Assembly: GCF_042477335.2 (NCBI RefSeq)
Contig: NC_091256.1
Location: 42,177,001 to 42,241,000, forward strand
Direction: 5' to 3'
Source of the DNA: Ovis canadensis
Lineage: Eukaryota; Chordata; Mammalia; Artiodactyla; Bovidae
DNA length: 64,000 bases
Below are positions 58,926 to 64,000 of this stretch, in pieces. The position numbers were made by a program, and so were the translations under genes. The notes beneath the pieces were generated by a model. That model was not told where the DNA came from. It made no database searches and saw only the letters and a program-made list of their open reading frames with translations. Position 1 is the first letter of the stretch. Each line of letters begins with the position of its first letter.

Positions 58926-58982
58926 GATGATGTTGGTGGTGATAATAATGACGGTGATGGTGGTGGTGGTGGTGGTAATGGA
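58926..58982. repeat. (GGT/GAT)n trinucleotide repeat
   Basis: A GAT/GGT mix ending in six pure GGT units (about 58959-58976). Likely polymorphic; it sits next to a MIR relic. Confidence 0.85.
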
Positions 58983-58984
58983 AG

Positions 58985-59150
58985 AGGATGTGGAGGGAGT
59001 AGGGGCCAATTTGCTTCATTTTTCTGTGTTCTCAGGGTCTTCATCTATAAAATGGTAAAAATAATAGCATCTACTTCTAGGGCTGGTGTGAAGATGAAAA
59101 GAGAATGCTTGTACAGACTAGGCTTATACCTAGCAAATACTCCAAAACTG
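58985..59150 (-). mobile_element. MIR SINE relic, antisense
   Basis: gtcttcatctataaaatggt, aaaataatagcatctacttc, tagggctggtgtgaagatga, then a weaker tail. Antisense MIR. A second partial MIR-like piece may lie at 58860-58925. Confidence 0.65.
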
Positions 59151-60080
59151 GTAGCTTTGCTAAGTTTATTGCTTTTGCACACTACCCATGGTTCCAAGAC
59201 CATGCGAAATGGGTCTTTAAATGGGTCTGGAAGAGGGGATTTAATGCCAAAGGGCAATTCCAGCTCATCCAAAAAGCTTTCAGAGGAACAGTCACTTGGT
59301 TCTTTTCATTGGGGCTTTTCATTTACAAATTATAGGTTCAAATGAATCACTTTGGTGAGGAAAAACCTCTCACTTTTGGAAAGGTCAAACTGTACAGGTT
59401 TTTGAACGTGGCTATTCTCCTTTTCTGAAGAAAATTGTCAAGCAGGGGCTGAGATGGATTTCATTATTCCAGCAAGAAATCATGCAGGGAGGTTTGCTTT
59501 TTTCAGAATTTGATTGTCAAGGAGACCACAGTGGGAAGAGATGTAGGCTGTGAATTTGTCCATTTCCCTAGAGTGAGTAGAGGTTGAATTAGCCAGAAGT
59601 TGGAAGGCGTGCAGGCATTTCCCGGGCAAGAGACTATCATCCCCTTTACTGCAAACAGTTAATCACAAGAGCTGATGAAGCCTCATCCACACGGAGCCTA
59701 ATGGTACTTCATGGTACATGGTTTTCAACATGCAGCTCAAATTTTATATTATGGTCAAAAGATGGGCTGCTATTCCCCAAACTGAGAATATTAACTAGTC
59801 GCCATGGGAGTTTTTCCTTAGGTTTCTAATACATTCCTGGAACTTCTCTATACTAAATCCTTCGGGGACCAACTTCAAAGCCATTCAATAAATGACTATT
59901 ATAAAGATGTAGTTTGGGTAACTAAACCAATTAGATGAACTATATGATACATTTGTTTCTGCCAAATTCTAGACATTTGGAGAGTTGTGGCAGTAAATAA
60001 GAATCTATGAAAGAGAAGGCATATTCAGACAACTTACTGGAACTTCTTACCTCTTTCTTAAATGCACTTTATAATATGGC
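59151..60080. other. Intronic sequence, no gene seen
   Basis: No repeat or coding sequence was recognised. The plus frame that overlaps 58866-59345 (159 aa) is a chance frame through the GGT repeat and the MIR relic. Confidence 0.45.
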
Positions 60081-60082
60081 TT

Positions 60083-60290
60083 TTAGTGGCACCAGTGGTA
60101 AAGAACCCACATGCCAATGCAGAAGATGTAAGAGACATGGGTTCAATCCCTGGTTCAAGAAGATCCCCTAGAGGAGGGCATGGCAACCCACTCCAGCATT
60201 CTTACCTGGAGAATCCCATGGATAGAGCAGCCTGGCAGGCTACAGTCCATGGAATTGCAGAGTCAGGCATGACTGAAGCAACTTAGCATG
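60083..60290 (+). mobile_element. Bov-tA SINE
   Basis: gcaccagtggtaaagaaccc, gggttcaatccctggttcaa, ggagggcatggcaacccact, tacagtccatggaattgcag, gactgaagcaacttagcatg. Full length, diverged head. Confidence 0.92.
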
Positions 60291-60404
60291 TACACTTTAA
60301 CTGATGTACTATCATAAATAGTGTACAGCCTCAATGCATAGAATGTCACTTAATACACTGTAGATGCTTGATGAATTGTCAAAATAACCTAGTAGAATAA
60401 ATAC

Positions 60405-60609
60405 TGACTTCCCTGGTAGCTCAGCTGGTAAAGACTCCACCTGCAATGCAGGAGACCCTGGTTCCATCCCTGGGTTGGGAAGATCCCCTGGAGGAGGGCA
60501 TGGCAACCCACTTCAGTATCCTTGCCTGGAGAATCCCCACGGACAGAGGAGCCTGGAGAGCTACAGTTCATGGGGTCACAAAGAGTCAGACACGACTGAG
60601 TGACTAAGC
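60405..60609 (+). mobile_element. Bov-tA SINE
   Basis: gacttccctggtagctcagc, ccacctgcaatgcaggagac, ggttgggaagatcccctgga, ggcatggcaacccacttcag, cagacacgactgagtgacta. Same orientation as the copy 115 bp upstream. Confidence 0.94.
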
Positions 60610-61285
60610 ATAGAATGAATATATTTTTGCCATATATCTGATTCAGAAACTAGGGCCATAGCTTCATTGCTTCTCCACATTCTAAATGGCCGGCATCACT
60701 ACTCTATCCTAGCTGAGAATGGGGCTCTGATGGCCACAGTGCAAGTCTGGGGGCCCAAAGGATCCTCCAGGTAATGAGGCAGGCAGTCCAAAGTTGAAGG
60801 CAGATGTCTGATTCATGTCTGTTACTAGAGGTAGGGTTTAGAGCAGGTTGGTTTAATTTAAATTAGTGCAAAAATAATAAGGAATCTGGAGAAAAAGTTT
60901 GTCATCTTGATGAGCTTATGTGATAGGAGAGATATGTTTATAAAGAAATAATTAAAATGTAATATCAGTGCCCACAATGAAATACCTACAGAATGCCACA
61001 GAGGGTTAGGAGAGGGAAAGCACTTTTCTGGAGCAAAGAACTGGGAGGGAGGAAAGAAGATCAGAGAAGGATTCAAAGACAATACAGTATTTGAGATAAG
61101 CCTTGAAGGGTACACAGGAAGGAATGCAACATTTTTTAATATTAGGAGGTTGATTTATGTAATTTACCACATTAAAGAATTAAAGGAGGAGAGCATCTCT
61201 TCAGAGGCAGAAATGAATTAGACAAAATTTGGCTGTTTTGTTGAACTGCTTATAAACCCATCAACAGGAGATAAAAAACTCTTGA
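60610..61285. other. Intronic sequence, nothing recognised
   Basis: No repeat family or exon was named. Confidence 0.4.
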
Positions 61286-61289
61286 TATC

Positions 61290-61490
61290 CTCCCACAATG
61301 AAAAATCATCTATTAATGAAAATGAATAGACTATAGCTACACCCATCAATATGGGTATCAAAAATGAAATACTGATTGAAATAAGCTAAGTTACAGAAGG
61401 ACCAGGGCGAGCATGATTCTATGCTCTGTAAAGTTCAAAAACACAGGAAACTAAACATGTAGTTTTTAGGGACACAATTTAGGCGGTAAC
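61290..61490 (+). mobile_element. Old L1 ORF2 end, sense
   Basis: ccacaatgaaaaatcatcta, gaatagactatagctacacc, ttctatgctctgtaaagttc, aaaaacacaggaaactaaa match the L1 ORF2 terminal and 3' UTR boundary. Diverged. Confidence 0.55.
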
Positions 61491-61737
61491 ATTGTAAAGC
61501 AAGCAAGGGGATTTTAGATCTAAGACTTTTTTCAGCACAGTGGCCCCCTCTGGAAAAGGCGGGAGGTCAGTGCAATCAGAGAAGAGTACATGGGGGCCTC
61601 TCGAGGCATTGAAATCTATTTTCTCATCTGGCCGGTGGGCACACAGGTATTTGACTTGTTTTTTTATAGACTGAGCAGATGTGTCTCTACATCTGTATAT
61701 ATGACACAGTTCACAATTAAACCATATAAGAAATAGG

Positions 61738-61882
61738 CACTGGGATGACCCAGAGGGATGGTACGGGGAGGGAGGTGGGAGGGGTGTTCAGGATGGGGAA
61801 CAGGTGTACACTCGTGGCGGATACATGTTGATGTATGGCAAAACCAATACAATATTGTAAAGTAAAAAAAAAAGAAGAAGAA
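61738..61882 (+). mobile_element. L1 3' end (ruminant type)
   Basis: actgggatgacccagaggga, tggtacggggagggaggtgg, gtgtacactcgtggcggata, catgttgatgtatggcaaaa, ccaatacaatattgtaaagt, then A-rich tail. This is the 3' end of ruminant L1; its reverse complement occurs at 39950-40130 in the larger L1. Confidence 0.92.
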
Positions 61883-61989
61883 ATGGGTAGAAGGAGATCC
61901 AGCTCAATCCGGGACTATAGCGTGCTCCTGGGAACTATTCACTGAAGGAAGGAAGGAATGGACAGGTTATTGTAAGCAGAAGAAACAGC

Positions 61990-62195
61990 ATCTACAAAGC
62001 ATGTGGGTGTGAGAGGCCATGGGGGCTTCAAGAGACTGTGCATAGTTTCTCTGATCAGAAAGGTGAGCCTGCCCCAAATGATCAAGAGCTTCATAGGCCA
62101 TACAAGGGTTTGAACCTGCAGCCAACAAGAAGCCACTGAAGGATTTAAACAGGTGGGTGACATCAGGATTACATTTTAAAAGCACATTCTGGCAG
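61990..62195. mobile_element. Old interspersed repeat, family not assigned
   Basis: gcttcataggccatacaagg, agaagccactgaaggattta, aacaggtgggtgacatcagg and ttttaaaagcacattctggc resemble a common mammalian repeat. A SINE has inserted into its ctgctgtgtgga-like end. Confidence 0.4.
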
Positions 62196-62428
62196 CTGTG
62201 TGGAGGGTTGTTGTTGTTTAGTTGTTAAGTCGTGTCCGACTCTTTCGCGACCCCACAGACTGTAGCCCACTAGGCTCCTCTGTCCTGGGGCTTCCCAGAC
62301 AAGAATACTGGAGTGGGTTACCATTTCCTACCCTAGCCGATCTTTCCCGACACAGGGATTAAACTTGCATCTCCTCCATTGGCAGGTGGATTCTTTACCA
62401 ATGAATCACCTGAGAAGCCCTGTGTGGA
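62196..62428 (-). mobile_element. Bov-tA SINE, antisense, with 9-bp target duplication
   Basis: ctgtgtgga flanks at 62196-62204 and 62420-62428. Reversed SINE: tgtttagttgttaagtcgtg, actgtagcccactaggctcc, gggattaaacttgcatctcc, tggattctttaccaatgaat. Full length. Confidence 0.93.
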
Positions 62429-62429
62429 C

Positions 62430-63730
62430 GTAGATGAAACTAAAACCTTTCTCCCTTCACCAAAAAGAATCCTCAGAAAAAAACAGTGGATGTATCACAT
62501 GCCCTTAGGGCCTCCCCTGGACTCTGTTCGAGAAACTACATACATAAACATCTTCTCAATACAAGCAATTACAATTAGTCCTCAGTGTAGGATTTTATGC
62601 TTCTGGAAGGCAAGGTTAATGGGAGACATGAGATAAATGGTTTGAAGGAAAGAGCTCACACAGAACTTTTAGGACAGACATGTTTAACACTCTCTATTGG
62701 CACGTTGGGACACGGAATTGGGAAATGCATGCTTATAAACTGAGCCCTGATAATACTTCCTTTTAGCAAAATCTAGAAACTCCCAAAGTTTTTACTGATT
62801 TCACTGCTAAGGTACTCCTTACAGTACCTAAAGAACGGTAAGGAAAAACAGAAATAAAAAGCAATTGTGGTTGCTGCCCCAAAGGAGTATCGTAAAGTCT
62901 CTTCAAGTCCACTATTCTTCAAAGCAGTAACAAATGTACCATAACCTCTATTTCTTGAGTTCTTTCTTTATTATATCAAAATAAAACTTCAGCTGTATTT
63001 TAGTTAAAAAATTGCTAGGTACATTAGACAATTTGGTACAACTTAACTGCTCCATGAATATAACTGAAATTTGTTCAATTACACATGAAATGAATTATCA
63101 CCTCATTTGCATGGACAAAAAAATCTATTAATGCTCAATTGAGCCTGAACCAGTTGTGAAACAGGTGAGAATTTATGGTTGGATACTCTGATTGAAGCTC
63201 TATTAATGTTCAAGACACTTTTTAAATGAATTAAGCCCCAACTCATTTGTATGCTCCATCCCTCCTCACGTCTAATGGTGCCTAAATCAAGCCATCCTTG
63301 AATAGTCACAGAGCCCTGCACATACCTGAGGGCACCTTGGGCTCTCCGTACATTGGCCCCAAGCTAACCTAAAGCCCTCCCCCTTTGGCTGTTTTCTTCT
63401 AGCAGCAACATAACTTGTGATATGATGATTAGTTATCATTAAAGATAACAATTAGCTGTGGACTTGGAGTCTTGCCTTTGGCCCACTAGTTTATCATGAT
63501 TTGTGTCAGGCTATGTTGACATCATTCTAGCAAAAGACAGAACAGCTGTGAATGTCAGGCATTTATGGATGGACAGTGGGAAACTTTGCAAAACAGATGA
63601 GTGAGAATGGAGAGCGAGTGGGCGCACATGAGGAAAGATCTGCCCAGACAGCCCTTACTGCAGATTTTCTGATTCCCTCGGCCTTACTTGAGTAACTTTC
63701 CTCACCGGCGGTTAAGCACTGGTGTTCACA
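62430..63730. other. Intronic sequence, no gene seen
   Basis: AT-rich unassigned sequence. No exon was recognised. Confidence 0.4.
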
Positions 63731-63734
63731 CGTT

Positions 63735-63885
63735 ACCAAGTGTGAGACTTGCCATTTATGTCTCTATCTCTCCTACACTGTAAATTGTCTAAGGAGTGGA
63801 AATCATCTATGTTTCTCTGTCATATTTCCAGTGTCTTGAGTATTGTAGGGGTCCAGTATTTTTTAATTAATAGTGAACAGTTGAC
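63735..63885 (+). mobile_element. L2 LINE 3' end relic
   Basis: Follows the L2 end: ttatgtctctatctctccta, cactgtaaattgtctaagga, gtggaaatcatctatgtttc, ccagtgtcttgagtattgta. Confidence 0.55.
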
Positions 63886-63967
63886 TAAAAGATAATGACT
63901 CAATACATAGAAGAACTTACAGATATTCTGCCACATATTGCTCACATTATTTCTTGTGTATGTTTGC

Positions 63968-64000
63968 TATGGGTTTCCCTTGTGGCTCGGTGACAAAGAA
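63968..64000 (+). mobile_element. Bov-tA SINE head, cut by window edge
   Basis: atgggtttcccttgtggctc then ggtgacaaagaa match the tRNA-like SINE head. The rest lies outside the window. Confidence 0.8.

Larger units (their letters stand above)
32150..64000 (-). other. KIF26B upstream intron (partial)
   Basis: No exon coding for the preceding motor-domain segment (expected to end ...Y-R/K) was recognised between here and the window edge, so this is probably one long intron. I read the sequence by eye and a short exon could be missed. The stretch is dominated by repeats described separately. No other gene was recognised. Confidence 0.65.

Noticed and set aside
58866..59345. 159-codon plus-strand frame
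   Set aside because: Runs through a GGT repeat and a MIR relic; the glycine run comes from the microsatellite.

Overview
The window is vertebrate nuclear DNA from a ruminant (cattle, sheep, goat or a close relative). The evidence is the repeat content: many tRNA-derived Bov-tA/Bov-A2 SINEs, several BovB (RTE-type) LINEs, CHR-type SINEs and artiodactyl L1 tails. There is no sign of bacterial or viral genome organisation. Species cannot be fixed from the sequence alone.

One protein-coding gene is recognisable, on the minus strand: the 3' part of KIF26B, an unconventional kinesin of the kinesin-11 family. Five exons can be placed with GT-AG splice sites and matching phases: 32149-31987 (end of the motor domain), 31031-27623 (a 3.4-kb exon carrying most of the serine-rich tail), 14588-14386, 13925-13775 and 8636-8488, ending in the stop codon. 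Joined, they encode 1357 complete residues plus a split first Arg codon. Upstream exons (most of the motor domain and the N terminus) were not found and probably lie beyond position 64000. Positions 32150-64000 therefore look like part of one large intron. Positions below 8487 hold the 3' untranslated region and then flanking DNA; how far the 3' UTR runs is uncertain.

Layout: 1-1900 downstream flank with one SINE; about 1925-8487 candidate 3' UTR, poor in young repeats; 8488-14588 three small terminal exons, with a 1.6-kb BovB in the last intron; 14589-27622 a repeat-bearing intron; 27623-31031 the large exon; 31032-32149 a short intron and the motor-end exon; 32150-64000 intron filled with SINEs, LINEs, LTRs and DNA-transposon relics, including several nested insertions.

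No undescribed biological system was found. The points most worth a second look are: the large KIF26B exon, whose reading frame stays open 131 codons past a weak splice donor into a G-rich intron; a 42-bp SINE tail with a clean 12-bp target duplication in the probable 3' UTR; an inverted BovB consistent with twin priming; and layered insertions (L1 in BovB, BovB in L1, and SINE in DNA transposon in L1) that record insertion order.
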